DNA from: Streptomyces xanthochromogenes | GTDB lineage: Bacteria; Actinomycetota; Actinomycetes; Streptomycetales; Streptomycetaceae | Length of the DNA: 64,000 bases | Assembly (NCBI RefSeq): GCF_014650455.1 | Contig: NZ_BMUZ01000021.1 | Span: 21,997 to 85,996, forward strand | Direction of reading: 5' to 3' | Shown: positions 16,665 to 24,594 of the stretch, piece after piece | How the letters are laid out: every line of letters begins with the position of its first letter | Numbering within the stretch: position 1 is the first letter of the stretch | The notes under the pieces: generated by a model | Database searches by the model: none | Seen by the model: the letters and a program-made list of their open reading frames with translations, nothing else | What the model was told of the DNA's origin: nothing | Program-made: the position numbers and the translations under genes

Positions 16665-16681
16665 GCCGATACGGTAAGGAC
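16665..16681. promoter_or_regulatory. Symmetric bidirectional promoter for two leaderless genes
   Basis: The 17-bp gap between two divergent start codons holds TACGGTA. Read rightward, -10 TACGGT (16670-16675) is followed by six bases and the GTG of the YihY gene. Read leftward, -10 TACCGT (16676-16671) is followed by six bases and the ATG of the AidB-like gene. Both mRNAs would begin at or beside the start codon. The -35 regions, inside each other's coding sequence, are poor. Confidence 0.55.
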
Positions 16682-17908
16682 GTGCAGCCAGCAAATGAAA
16701 CACCCGAGCGGACATCCGGCCGCCTCCATCGGGCCCGCGTCCTCTACCGCAACGTCTCCAAGCGGCAATTGGGCTGGCTGCTCCTCAAGGACACCGTCAA
16801 CTCCTGCGTCGAGTACCGCATTCTCGGCCTGGCCGCCGAGGCCGCGTTCTTCACGCTGCTCTCCCTGCCTCCGCTGCTGCTCAGTGTCATCGCGCTGCTC
16901 GGCTACGTGGACGGCTGGACCAGCACCCACACGGTCGCCAGCATCGAGCAGAACATCCTGAACGCGGCCGGAACCGTGCTGTCCGACCGTGGGGTCCACG
17001 AGTTCGCGCAGCCGCTCCTGGACGACGTCACCAAGGGCAAACGCCCGGAAATCGTCTCCATCGGCTTCGCCATCGCGCTGTGGTCGGGCTCGCGCGCGGT
17101 CAACGTCTTCATCGACACCATCACCGTGATGTACGGGCTGGACGGGCACCGCGGGATCGTGAAGACCCGGGCGCTCTCGCTGGTGCTCTACGTCGTGGCG
17201 CTGCTGATCGGCGCGGTCGTGCTGCCGCTCGCGGTGGTCGGCCCGGACCGGGTGGTGGAGTGGATTCCGTGGGGCACGGACGTGATCAGCTTCCTGTACT
17301 GGCCGACGATGATCCTGCTGTCCATCGCCTTCCTCACCACCCTCTTCCACGTCTCGGTGCCGGTCCGCTCGCCGTGGATCGAGGACGTGCCGGGCGCGCT
17401 CGTGGCCCTGGCGATGTGGGTGCTCGGCTCGTTCCTGCTGCGGATCTACCTGACCAGCACGGTGGAGGGGCCCACCATCTACGGCTCGCTCGCGGCCCCC
17501 ATCGCGGTGCTGCTGTGGATCGGCATCTCGGCGTTCGCGGTGCTGGTCGGCGCGGCCGTCAACGCCGCCATCGACCGCGTCTGGCCCTCGGTCGCCACGG
17601 CCGCGGCCCGCGAGGCCGGCGAGCGGGTCAAGGCCGCGCAGGCCGCGCAGATCGTGGCCCGCTCCCAGCCGATGCAGGCGATGCTCTTCGACGGCATGGA
17701 GGACATGGAGGACGCGGACGAGGCGGGCGACCCGGGCATGCCGTCCGAATTCCCCGAGCGCTGGTCGAAGTTCCTGCCCCCCGAGGACGTCAAGTCCCGC
17801 CTGCACACCGTGCGCAAGCACGAGGAGAAGCCGCAGGACAAGACATCGGACAAGGCGCCGGAGAAGCCCCCGCGCGGCCACGAGAAGTCCCCGCGCGACC
17901 AGGACTGA
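16682..17908 (+). CDS. YihY/BrkB family inner membrane protein
   Basis: A 408-residue integral membrane protein. YihY-type features include GLAAEAAFFTLLSLPPLLLSVIA at about residue 50 and five to six hydrophobic segments up to about residue 300. A long hydrophilic C-terminal tail rich in Lys, Glu and Pro follows and is probably cytoplasmic. The family was once called RNase BN, which is no longer accepted; its function is unknown. The start is a GTG at 16682, apparently leaderless. Divergent from the AidB-like gene. Confidence 0.9.
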   Translation: MQPANETPERTSGRLHRARVLYRNVSKRQLGWLLLKDTVNSCVEYRILGLAAEAAFFTLLSLPPLLLSVIALLGYVDGWTSTHTVASIEQNILNAAGTVLSDRGVHEFAQPLLDDVTKGKRPEIVSIGFAIALWSGSRAVNVFIDTITVMYGLDGHRGIVKTRALSLVLYVVALLIGAVVLPLAVVGPDRVVEWIPWGTDVISFLYWPTMILLSIAFLTTLFHVSVPVRSPWIEDVPGALVALAMWVLGSFLLRIYLTSTVEGPTIYGSLAAPIAVLLWIGISAFAVLVGAAVNAAIDRVWPSVATAAAREAGERVKAAQAAQIVARSQPMQAMLFDGMEDMEDADEAGDPGMPSEFPERWSKFLPPEDVKSRLHTVRKHEEKPQDKTSDKAPEKPPRGHEKSPRDQD

Positions 17909-17945
17909 CCGGCGGTCCGCCGCGCCGGCGCACTACCCTCGAAGC

Positions 17946-18668
17946 ATGTACCGAGAGCGGCCCTCGCGGCTGTCCGGAGCCGTCCTGTGGACCCGGACCG
18001 TGGAGGGCGGCGCGCCCCGGCCCGTGCTGCCCGACGGCTGCATGGACCTGCTCTGGTGCGAGGGCCGCCTCCTGGTGGCGGGCCCCGACACCCGTGCCCA
18101 CGTCCCCGACGCGCCTCCCGGCACGCACTACGCCGCGATCCGCTTCGCCCCCGGCGCCGCTCCCGCGCTCCTCGGCGTCCCGGCCCACGAACTGCGCGAT
18201 GCCCGGGTCCCGCTCGACGCGCTCTGGCCGGGCGCCGAGGTGCGCTCGCTCGCGCTGCGCGTCGGGGACGCGGCCGAGCCGGCCGCCGCACTCGAAGCCG
18301 CGGTCCTCGCGAAGGCGCCCCCGCAGGACCCGCTGACGCGGGCGGTCTCGGCGCGCCTGGCCGCCGGGTGGAGCGTGGGCGCCACCGCGGCCGAGGCCGG
18401 GCTCGGCGCCCGTCAGCTGCATCGGCGCTGTCTGGACGCCTTCGGCTACGGACCCAAGACGCTGGCCCGCATCCTGCGCCTGCGGCGCGCCCTCGCCCTG
18501 GTGACGCGGGGCGTGCCGTACGCGGAGGCGGCCCTCGTCGCAGGGTGCGCCGACCAGGCGCACCTCGCCCGCGAGATGCGCGCGCTCGCCGGGATGACGC
18601 TGACCGCCTACGCCAAGGCGGCGAACAGCGACACCTCCGTGCCGTCCGGGTCGTGGACGGTCGCGTAG
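17946..18668 (+). CDS. AraC family transcriptional regulator with DUF6597-type sensor
   Basis: A 240-residue regulator. The N-terminal half (LPDGCMDLLW, GTHYAAIRFAPG) matches the DUF6597 domain found before AraC DNA-binding domains. The C-terminal double helix-turn-helix spans about 135-225, with GARQLHRRCLDAFGYGPKTL and AGCADQAHLAREMRALAGMT. It starts 37 bp after the YihY gene. The last 61 bp overlap the 3' end of the convergent VOC gene, an unusually long overlap, so transcription could interfere. Inducer unknown. Confidence 0.88.
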   Translation: MYRERPSRLSGAVLWTRTVEGGAPRPVLPDGCMDLLWCEGRLLVAGPDTRAHVPDAPPGTHYAAIRFAPGAAPALLGVPAHELRDARVPLDALWPGAEVRSLALRVGDAAEPAAALEAAVLAKAPPQDPLTRAVSARLAAGWSVGATAAEAGLGARQLHRRCLDAFGYGPKTLARILRLRRALALVTRGVPYAEAALVAGCADQAHLAREMRALAGMTLTAYAKAANSDTSVPSGSWTVA

Positions 18669-19000
18669 CGCTGGCCCCAGAAGGCGTCCCAGGGCTCCAG
18701 GTGCCCGTGGTGTCCGGCGGCCGTCAGCGACTCGTACACCGCGTCCACTTCGGCGGGCGAGTCACAGGCGAAGGCGAGCCCGGTGCGGCCGCCGTCCTCG
18801 GGCCGTTTCCAGCCGGGATCGAAGGAGCGGACGGTGTCCTCGGTGTCCCACAGGACACGGGTGCCGCCGGGGAGCGTGCACTCCACGTGCGGCTGGGTGT
18901 CGGCGTCGGCCGGGAGGTCCAGGCCGAGGCGGCGGTAGAAGGCGAGGGATGCGGCCATGTCGGCCACTACCAGGCCGATGGCGTCGAGTCGTGGAGTCAT
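18608..19000 (-). CDS. VOC family (glyoxalase/dioxygenase fold) protein
   Basis: A 130-residue single-domain VOC protein with GLVVADMAASLAFYRRLGLD at the N-terminus and YATVHDPDGTEVSLF at the C-terminus, carrying the metal-site Glu. It could be a metal-dependent enzyme or a binding protein; its substrate is unknown. The start ATG at 19000 is preferred over a longer frame because the domain begins there. It is divergent from arsR (99 bp gap) and overlaps the AraC gene end by 61 bp. Confidence 0.88.
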   Translation of the reverse strand: MTPRLDAIGLVVADMAASLAFYRRLGLDLPADADTQPHVECTLPGGTRVLWDTEDTVRSFDPGWKRPEDGGRTGLAFACDSPAEVDAVYESLTAAGHHGHLEPWDAFWGQRYATVHDPDGTEVSLFAALA

Positions 19001-19091
19001 GGCCTCACCGTAGGCAGCACGCCGGGCGCGGGTCTTGAACGAAACGGACACGGCGGTCGGCCGTGCGCGGCACCCCGTGCCCCCGTTACGC

Positions 19092-19112
19092 TATTTGCAT
19101 GGGAGCGCAAAT
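19092..19112 (+). promoter_or_regulatory. ArsR operator at the arsR start codon
   Basis: TATTTGC-ATGG-GAGCGCAA (19092-19110) contains the inverted repeat ATTTGC-N8-GCAAAT and straddles the arsR ATG at 19099. A -10-like TACGCT (19087-19092) just upstream would give leaderless transcription, so bound repressor would block it. A near-identical site lies before the ABC genes at 22962-22980. Confidence 0.6.
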
Positions 19113-19503
19113 GGACAGCTGGGACGCGGAGCGGGCCGACCGGGCGGTCGCCGTACTGAAGGCGGTGGCCGACCCCTCGCGGTACCGCCTGCTGTGGGCG
19201 CTCGGCGGGGCCGAACTGCCGGTGAGCGCGCTCGCCGAGATCCTGGGCGCGCATGTCGCCGCGACCTCGCAGCACCTGGCCAAGCTGCGCGCAGCCGGGC
19301 TCGTCAGTTCGCGGCGCGAGGGCACCCGGATCTTCTACCGCGCGGCTCACCCGGGGGTGCGGGGGCTCCTTGAGGAGGCGTCCGTGGTGGCCCTGGCGGT
19401 ATCGCCGGACGCCACCGCTGCCACCGCCCCCGTCCCGGCGGCCGAGCCGGCCCCGGCCAGGGCCACCCGCAGGGCCGGGGCCCCACGTCCGGTCACCGAC
19501 TAG
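19099..19503 (+). CDS. ArsR/SmtB family transcriptional repressor
   Basis: A 134-residue winged-helix repressor. The HTH spans about residues 30-85, with LKAVADPSRYRLLWAL and VAATSQHLAKLRAAGLVSSRREGTRIFYR. No cysteine pair typical of arsenic or cadmium sensors is present, and the tail is Ala/Pro-rich, so the sensed ligand is unclear. The ATG at 19099 lies inside its presumed operator and appears leaderless. A matching site before the ABC genes 3.9 kb away suggests it controls that transporter. Confidence 0.88.
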   Translation: MGAQMDSWDAERADRAVAVLKAVADPSRYRLLWALGGAELPVSALAEILGAHVAATSQHLAKLRAAGLVSSRREGTRIFYRAAHPGVRGLLEEASVVALAVSPDATAATAPVPAAEPAPARATRRAGAPRPVTD

Positions 19504-19557
19504 GTCCGGCCGGCTTTCAGGGGCCCGGGGAACCGGGAGGCGCCCGCCGGGCCGGGG

Positions 19558-20976
19558 CTACGCCGCGGCGCTGTCGTCGAGCCCGTACTCCTCGCGCTCC
19601 GCGTCGTACCCGAACAGCTCGGCGTAACGGCCCCAGTCCGTCGCGGTCTCCAGCTGCTGGGTCACCTGCTCGCTCGTGTAGTGGTGGGCCAGGACGTCCC
19701 GGAAGAAGCCCGCCCGCAGCGCGGACTCGGGGCTCTGGCGCAGGCTGGTGGTGATCAGGCGGACCAGGGGCGCGTCCACCGCGGCCTCCGCGAAGATCTC
19801 CTTGGACCGGCGCACGTCCGCGCCCGCGAACGTGCTGCCCCGGTCGGTCAGGACCAGGTCGTCACCGGTGACGACCGCGAAGCCGAGCAGGTCCAGGGCG
19901 TCGACCAGGGGCAGTACGTCGTCGATCTCCAGGCCCAGATCGTCGGCGAGGTCCGCCAGATCGCAGCTCCCGCCGCGGTGGGCGACCATCTCGGCCAGGC
20001 CCGACAGGCCGTCCACGCTCGCACCCGGCAGCGGGGTGTTGGCCGGGGTGCGCCGGTCGGGCCCGAGGCCTTCGGGGCGGCCCGGGAGCGGGGCCTGACC
20101 GCCCCGGACGGAGCTGGGGCCCGCCCCGTGGGTCTCCTTCACGCGGCCCGTCATCGTGCGGTAGACCCGGTCGATGAGCTCCTCGAACGCGGGCGCGTCA
20201 CGGTCGCGCGGTCGCTCCAGACCCACCTCGAACGTCTCGCGGATCGTGCCGTAGGGCCGGGAGCCGAGCACCACGATCCGGTCGGCCATCAGGACCGCCT
20301 CCTCGATGTTGTGGGTCACCAGGACGATCGCCCGGGTCGGGAACTGGCCCGACTCCCACAGCTCCATCAGCTCGCCGCGCAGGTTCTCCGCGGTCAGCAC
20401 GTCGAGCGCCGAGAACGGCTCGTCCATCATCAGGACGTCGGGCTCGACGACCAGGGCCCGGGCGAAGCCGACGCGCTGGCGCATGCCGCCCGACAGCTCC
20501 TTGGGGTAGGCGGACTCGAAGCCGTCGAGCCCGATGAGGTCGATGGCCTGGCGGGCCGCCTGCGACCGCGCGTCCGCCGGTACGCCCCGCGCCTCCAGGC
20601 CCAGTTCGACGTTCTGCAGCACGGTCAGCCAGGGCAGCAGCGCGAAGGTCTGGAACACCATGGCGGTGCCCGGGTTGGCGCCGGTCAGCGGGGCGCCCCG
20701 GTAGGACACCGTGCCCGAGCTCGGCGGCACGAGCCCGGCCAGACAGCGCAGCAGCGTCGACTTGCCCGACCCGGACTTGCCGAGCAGCGCGACCACTTCA
20801 CCGGCCCGCACCTGGAGGTCGATGCCGCCGAGCACGGGCAGCTCGCCGTCGGCGCCCGCGTACGCCTTGGTCAGGCCGACCGTTTCGAGCAGGACCTCAC
20901 CGTCGGCCGGGCGGGGCGCCCGCGGGGCGACGGCGTGCCGTGCGGTGCGCAGGGTGCGCAGGGCGTTCAGAACCAT
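19558..20976 (-). CDS. ABC transporter ATPase with C-terminal AAA-associated domain
   Basis: A 472-residue ATPase of the nitrate/sulfonate type. Walker A GKSGSGKST is at 66-74, LSGGMRQR follows, and Walker B LMMDEPFSALD and VTHN are intact. After a Gly/Pro linker near 290-320 comes a second domain of about 150 residues (SGLAEMVAHRGG to YDAEREEYG), the AAA-associated C-terminal type, probably regulatory. It lies 27 bp after the permease gene. The substrate, often given as an anion, is not evident, and no binding protein is encoded nearby. Confidence 0.92.
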   Translation of the reverse strand: MVLNALRTLRTARHAVAPRAPRPADGEVLLETVGLTKAYAGADGELPVLGGIDLQVRAGEVVALLGKSGSGKSTLLRCLAGLVPPSSGTVSYRGAPLTGANPGTAMVFQTFALLPWLTVLQNVELGLEARGVPADARSQAARQAIDLIGLDGFESAYPKELSGGMRQRVGFARALVVEPDVLMMDEPFSALDVLTAENLRGELMELWESGQFPTRAIVLVTHNIEEAVLMADRIVVLGSRPYGTIRETFEVGLERPRDRDAPAFEELIDRVYRTMTGRVKETHGAGPSSVRGGQAPLPGRPEGLGPDRRTPANTPLPGASVDGLSGLAEMVAHRGGSCDLADLADDLGLEIDDVLPLVDALDLLGFAVVTGDDLVLTDRGSTFAGADVRRSKEIFAEAAVDAPLVRLITTSLRQSPESALRAGFFRDVLAHHYTSEQVTQQLETATDWGRYAELFGYDAEREEYGLDDSAAA

Positions 20977-21003
20977 GGGGGGCTCCAGGAAGGTTCAGGG
21001 GTG

Positions 21004-22752
21004 TCAGAGGGCGAAGCGGGTGTCGGCGAGCCGGTAGAGGCGGCGCCACAGCAGGCGGTTGAGGCCGACGACGTACAGGCTCATCACCGCCACGCCCGCC
21101 AGCAGGTGCGGGAAGTCGCCGGAGGCGGTGGCCTTCGCGATGTAGGCGCCGAGGCCGGTGGCCGTCAGGGTGGTGCCGCCGAAGGTGACGACCTCCGCGA
21201 CGATCGAGGCGTTCCAGGCGCCGCCCGACGCGGTGATGCCGCCGGTGACGTACGCCGGGAAGATGCCGGGCAGGATCAGCCGCTTCCAGCGCTGCCATCC
21301 GCGTACGCCCAGGTCGTCCATGGCCTCGCGCAGGTCGCTCGGGATCGACATGGCGCCCGCGATGGTGTTGAAGAGGATGTACCACTGGGCGCCGAGCGCC
21401 ATCAGGAGGATGCCGCCGATGTTGATGGACAGGCCCGTCTTCAGGAAGAACCAGACGGCCAGCGGGAAGAGGAAGTTGGCGGGGAAGCTCGCGAGCACCT
21501 GCACGACGGGCTGGGCGATGCGGGTGAGGCGCGGCGAGAAGCCGATCCGCACGCCGATCGGCACCCAGATGACGGTGGCCGCGGCCACCAGGACCACCAC
21601 CCGGGCCAGCGTGGCGAGGCCGAGCAGCAGCGGCTCGCCGAAGACGCCGAGCCCCGTCTGGTCGTGGAGGTAACGGCCGAGGTCGAACAGGCCCCACAGG
21701 ATGAGGCCGCCCGCGACCACGGTGAACGTGATGTCCCCGGTGCGCCGGCGTGCCCCGTCGACGCTCAGCGGACGGTCGTCGGTGCCGAAGACGCGGCCCG
21801 CGCGGCTCAGGCCCCGGCCCAGCGGGCGCAACGCCTTGCCGAGCAGCTGGGGCCAGTGCGAGCGGCGCAGGAAGTCCAGGACGACCGACCGCTGGATCTC
21901 GCCGGCCTCGGACTGCTCGTTCTTGAACTTCTCGGCCCAGGCGGTCAGTGGTCGCCAGAAGACGAAGTTCACGCCGATGACCATCACGGCCATCGTGAGG
22001 ATGGCCCAGCCGATCTTGCCGAGGTCGCCGTCGGTGATGGCGGCACCCGCGTACGAGCCGACCCCGGGCAGCGCGTAGTCCTTGTTGTTGACGCTGATCG
22101 CCTCGGACGCGACGAGGAAGAACCAGCCGCCGCCGAAGCTCAGCATCCCGTTCCAGACCAGGCTGATCATCCCGGACGGCAGCTCGACCTTCCAGAACCG
22201 CATCCACCGCGTGAACCCGAACGACCTTGACAGCTCGTCGAGTTCACGCGGGAGCGAGGTCAGGGAGTGGTAGAAGCCGAACGTCATGTTCCAGGCCTGC
22301 GAGGTGAAGATCGCGAAGATCGACGCGCATTCGAGGCCCAGCATGGAGCCGGGGAACAGGGCGATGAACCCGCTGACGGCGACGGTGAGGAAGCCGAGCA
22401 CCGGCACCGACTGGAGGATGTCGAGTGCCGGGATCAGGATGCGCTCCAGACGCCTGCTCTTGGCGGCGGCCAGCGCGTACACGAAGGTGAAGACCAGCGA
22501 GGCGGCGAGCGCGATGAACATGCGCAGGAGCGAGCGCGCGGCGTCGTAGGGCAGCTGGGCCGGATCGGTGTCGACCTTGATCGACTGATCGGTGGAGAAC
22601 CGGACCGTGGTGCCGTGGCCGACCTGGAGCACGACGTAGAAGAGTACGAGCACGGCCGCGGCGACCACCGCGTCGACCCAGCTCAGCCGGGCCAGGCGCC
22701 CTGCGAAGCGGGAGGTGACCCGCGGTGCGGGGCTGCTCGTCCGGAACGACAT
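21004..22752 (-). CDS. ABC transporter permease, duplicated two-domain type
   Basis: A 582-residue permease made of two fused copies of a six-segment permease domain. Each half has an EAA-like loop: LPRELDELSRSFGFTRWMRF in the first and SIPSDLREAMDDLGVRGWQR in the second. This duplicated architecture is typical of a small group of putative anion importers, here paired with the extended ATPase. The ATG at 22752 (or the GTG at 22755) follows GGAGG. The gene is first of a two-gene operon behind an ArsR-type operator. Confidence 0.92.
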   Translation of the reverse strand: MSFRTSSPAPRVTSRFAGRLARLSWVDAVVAAAVLVLFYVVLQVGHGTTVRFSTDQSIKVDTDPAQLPYDAARSLLRMFIALAASLVFTFVYALAAAKSRRLERILIPALDILQSVPVLGFLTVAVSGFIALFPGSMLGLECASIFAIFTSQAWNMTFGFYHSLTSLPRELDELSRSFGFTRWMRFWKVELPSGMISLVWNGMLSFGGGWFFLVASEAISVNNKDYALPGVGSYAGAAITDGDLGKIGWAILTMAVMVIGVNFVFWRPLTAWAEKFKNEQSEAGEIQRSVVLDFLRRSHWPQLLGKALRPLGRGLSRAGRVFGTDDRPLSVDGARRRTGDITFTVVAGGLILWGLFDLGRYLHDQTGLGVFGEPLLLGLATLARVVVLVAAATVIWVPIGVRIGFSPRLTRIAQPVVQVLASFPANFLFPLAVWFFLKTGLSINIGGILLMALGAQWYILFNTIAGAMSIPSDLREAMDDLGVRGWQRWKRLILPGIFPAYVTGGITASGGAWNASIVAEVVTFGGTTLTATGLGAYIAKATASGDFPHLLAGVAVMSLYVVGLNRLLWRRLYRLADTRFAL

Positions 22753-22860
22753 CACAAGAAACCTCCGACCACACTGTGGACACAGGAGTCCCGGAGGCGC
22801 GACCGCGCACCCCGGCGCGGCGGTGCCCGACGTGGTGAGAAAGAAAGAGGTGAGGAAGGG

Positions 22861-22971
22861 TCAGCGACGCCCGGTGGGGCGCTGCGGACTGGGAGGCTCC
22901 GCGTCCATGGCTGCCCCCTTCGGTGATGCGGTTTCCAGCGACTCGTGCAGTCTGCCGCTTCTTGCGCTCAT
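22861..22971 (-). CDS. Possible short ORF ahead of the ABC operon (36 residues)
   Basis: An ORF starts at an ATG inside the ArsR-type operator (22971), just as arsR starts inside its own, and ends 105 bp before the permease. The product is basic and Ser/Pro-rich. It could be a leaderless leader ORF or chance; codon bias is only moderate. I do not recognise it. Confidence 0.3.
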   Translation of the reverse strand: MSARSGRLHESLETASPKGAAMDAEPPSPQRPTGRR

Positions 22972-22980
22972 ACGCAAATA
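22962..22980 (-). promoter_or_regulatory. ArsR operator upstream of the ABC operon
   Basis: On the minus strand TATTTGC-GTAT-GAGCGCAA matches the site at the arsR start in 15 of 15 outer positions (TATTTGC-N4-GAGCGCAA). The core is the inverted repeat TTGCG-N6-CGCAA. TTATTT at its upstream edge could serve as a -10. It is the only other such copy seen in the window. Confidence 0.6.
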
Positions 22981-23277
22981 AGGGGGTGGGTGCGTTCCGG
23001 GGGAGCGGGGCGGGGTTCCGGGCCGGCCCCAACTCGCTTTATTCGCTGGCGCCGTCGGTCCCGGTGCATTTAAAGTCGGGACTGTTCGAGCGGGGCGACG
23101 CAACGTCGTCGCCGGTACCGAGACGTGGTTGGGGAGGTGTGAACGATGGCTGTCGTTGCGAAGGGCGCTGCCCGCATCCCGAAGTCCATCCACACCATGC
23201 CCGCGGTCTCCGGCTGACCGACTTCTTCCACCACGCCTGTGCGCGTGGCGCCGGGGCCGCCCTTCGAAGGGTTCCCC
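22981..23277 (+). other. Leader region of rsgA
   Basis: This 297-bp stretch holds no conserved gene apart from the short ORF at 23146-23217. It also contains a 7-bp hairpin, GGCGACG-N6-CGTCGCC (23094-23113), and a relatively AT-rich patch with TTTAAAG near 23070 that could be promoter DNA. Confidence 0.5.
23146..23217 (+). CDS. Upstream ORF of rsgA (23 residues)
   Basis: An ATG at 23146 is preceded by GGGGAGGTG, one of the best ribosome sites in the window, and runs for 23 codons (start MAVVAKGAARIPKS) to a TGA in the same frame as rsgA, 60 bp before the rsgA TTG. It could control rsgA translation by coupling or stalling, or be an independent microprotein. No homolog is known to me. Confidence 0.5.
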   Translation: MAVVAKGAARIPKSIHTMPAVSG

Positions 23278-24423
23278 TTGTCTTCCTCGTTCGCTTCCCC
23301 GCAGGACACCTCCGAGTTCTCCACCTCCGGGGTCAACAGCTCCGCTCCCTCGCGCCCCCTCGCCGCGTACGGCTGGGACGACGCCTGGGCCGCGGAGTTC
23401 GCCCCGTACGCCGCGCAGGGCCTGGTGCCCGGCCGGGTCGTACGGGTCGACCGCGGCCAGTGCGACGTCGTGACCGCCGACGGCACGCTGCGCGCCGACA
23501 CCGCGTTCGTCACCCCGCACGATCCGATGCGGGTCATCTGCACCGGCGACTGGGCGGCCGTCGAGCCGGTCGGCGATCCCCAGTTCGTCCGTACGTACCT
23601 TCCGCGGCGCACCGCGTTCGTGCGCAGCACCTCGTCCAACCGTTCCGAGGGGCAGATCCTCGCCGCCAACGTCGACCACGCGATCATCGCGGTGTCGCTC
23701 GCCGTCGAGCTCGACCTCGGCCGGATCGAGCGCTTCCTCGCGCTGGCCTGGGAGTCGGGGGCCCAGCCGCTCGTCGTGCTCACCAAGGCCGACCTGGTCC
23801 CCGACCCGGTCGGGCTGTCCTACCTCGTCCAGGACGTGTCGACGGCCGCGCCCGGGGTCCAGGTGCTGCCGGTCAGCGCGACCGGCGGGGAGGGCGTCGA
23901 GGCCCTGGCCGCGGTCGTCGCGGGCGGCACCAGCGTGCTGCTCGGGCAGTCCGGTGCGGGCAAGTCCACGCTGGCCAACGTGCTGCTCGGGGACGAGGTG
24001 ATGGCGGTGCAGGCCGCGCGTGAGGTGGACGGCAAGGGCCGCCACACCACGACCACTCGCAACCTGCTGGTGCTGCCGGGCGGGGGCGTGCTCATCGACA
24101 CGCCCGGTCTGCGCGGGGTCGGCCTGTACGACGCGGAGTCCGGGGTGGGGCAGGTCTTCGCCGAGATCGAGGAACTGGCCGCCGACTGCCGCTTCCACGA
24201 CTGCGCGCACGAGGCGGAGCCGGGCTGCGCGGTGCTGGCCGCGATCGAGGACGGTTCGCTGGCCGTGCGCCGCCTGGACAGTTACCGCAAGCTGCTCCGC
24301 GAGAACCAGCGGATCGTGGCGAAGACGGACGCGCGGCTGCGGGCGGAGATCCGGCGGGACTGGAAGGCGAAGGGCGCGGAGGGCCGTGCCAACGGCGCCC
24401 TGAAGCGGGGCCGCCTGCGCTGA
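23278..24423 (+). CDS. rsgA: Ribosome small subunit-dependent GTPase A
   Basis: RsgA (YjeQ), about 381 residues, is a circularly permuted GTPase that assists late maturation of the 30S subunit. An N-terminal OB-fold is followed by permuted G motifs LTKADLV, GQSGAGKST and DTPGLRG, then a zinc knuckle CRFHDCAHEAEPGC, all intact. The start is uncertain: a TTG at 23278 with GAAGGG upstream is preferred, and a GTG at 23239 in the same frame lacks a ribosome site. A short ORF in the same frame precedes it. Confidence 0.93.
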   Translation: MSSSFASPQDTSEFSTSGVNSSAPSRPLAAYGWDDAWAAEFAPYAAQGLVPGRVVRVDRGQCDVVTADGTLRADTAFVTPHDPMRVICTGDWAAVEPVGDPQFVRTYLPRRTAFVRSTSSNRSEGQILAANVDHAIIAVSLAVELDLGRIERFLALAWESGAQPLVVLTKADLVPDPVGLSYLVQDVSTAAPGVQVLPVSATGGEGVEALAAVVAGGTSVLLGQSGAGKSTLANVLLGDEVMAVQAAREVDGKGRHTTTTRNLLVLPGGGVLIDTPGLRGVGLYDAESGVGQVFAEIEELAADCRFHDCAHEAEPGCAVLAAIEDGSLAVRRLDSYRKLLRENQRIVAKTDARLRAEIRRDWKAKGAEGRANGALKRGRLR

Positions 24424-24523
24424 GCCCTCGGGTGCCCGCCCCGGCCCGGGGTCGGTTGGTTCCGGCCCCCTGGGGCTCCGCCCCGGACCCCGTTCGCGCC
24501 TTGAGGGGCGCTCGTCCTCGAAC

Positions 24524-24552
24524 TCCCCCCAGGCCTCAAGGGCCTGGGGGGA
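24524..24552 (+). terminator. Terminator hairpin downstream of rsgA
   Basis: TCCCCCCAGGCC (24524-24535) pairs perfectly with GGCCTGGGGGGA (24541-24552) around a 5-nt loop, giving a 12-bp stem about 100 bp after the rsgA stop. No T-tract follows. Confidence 0.65.
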
Positions 24553-24594
24553 CCCCATGACGGGCTGAGGATGCCGTTGCGCCCGGCGCTTTCA

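Noticed and set aside
19504..19557. Bidirectional terminator between arsR and the ABC ATPase gene
   Set aside because: CCGGCCGGC and GCCGGGCCGG pair only with a bulge and a large loop; too weak to list as a feature.
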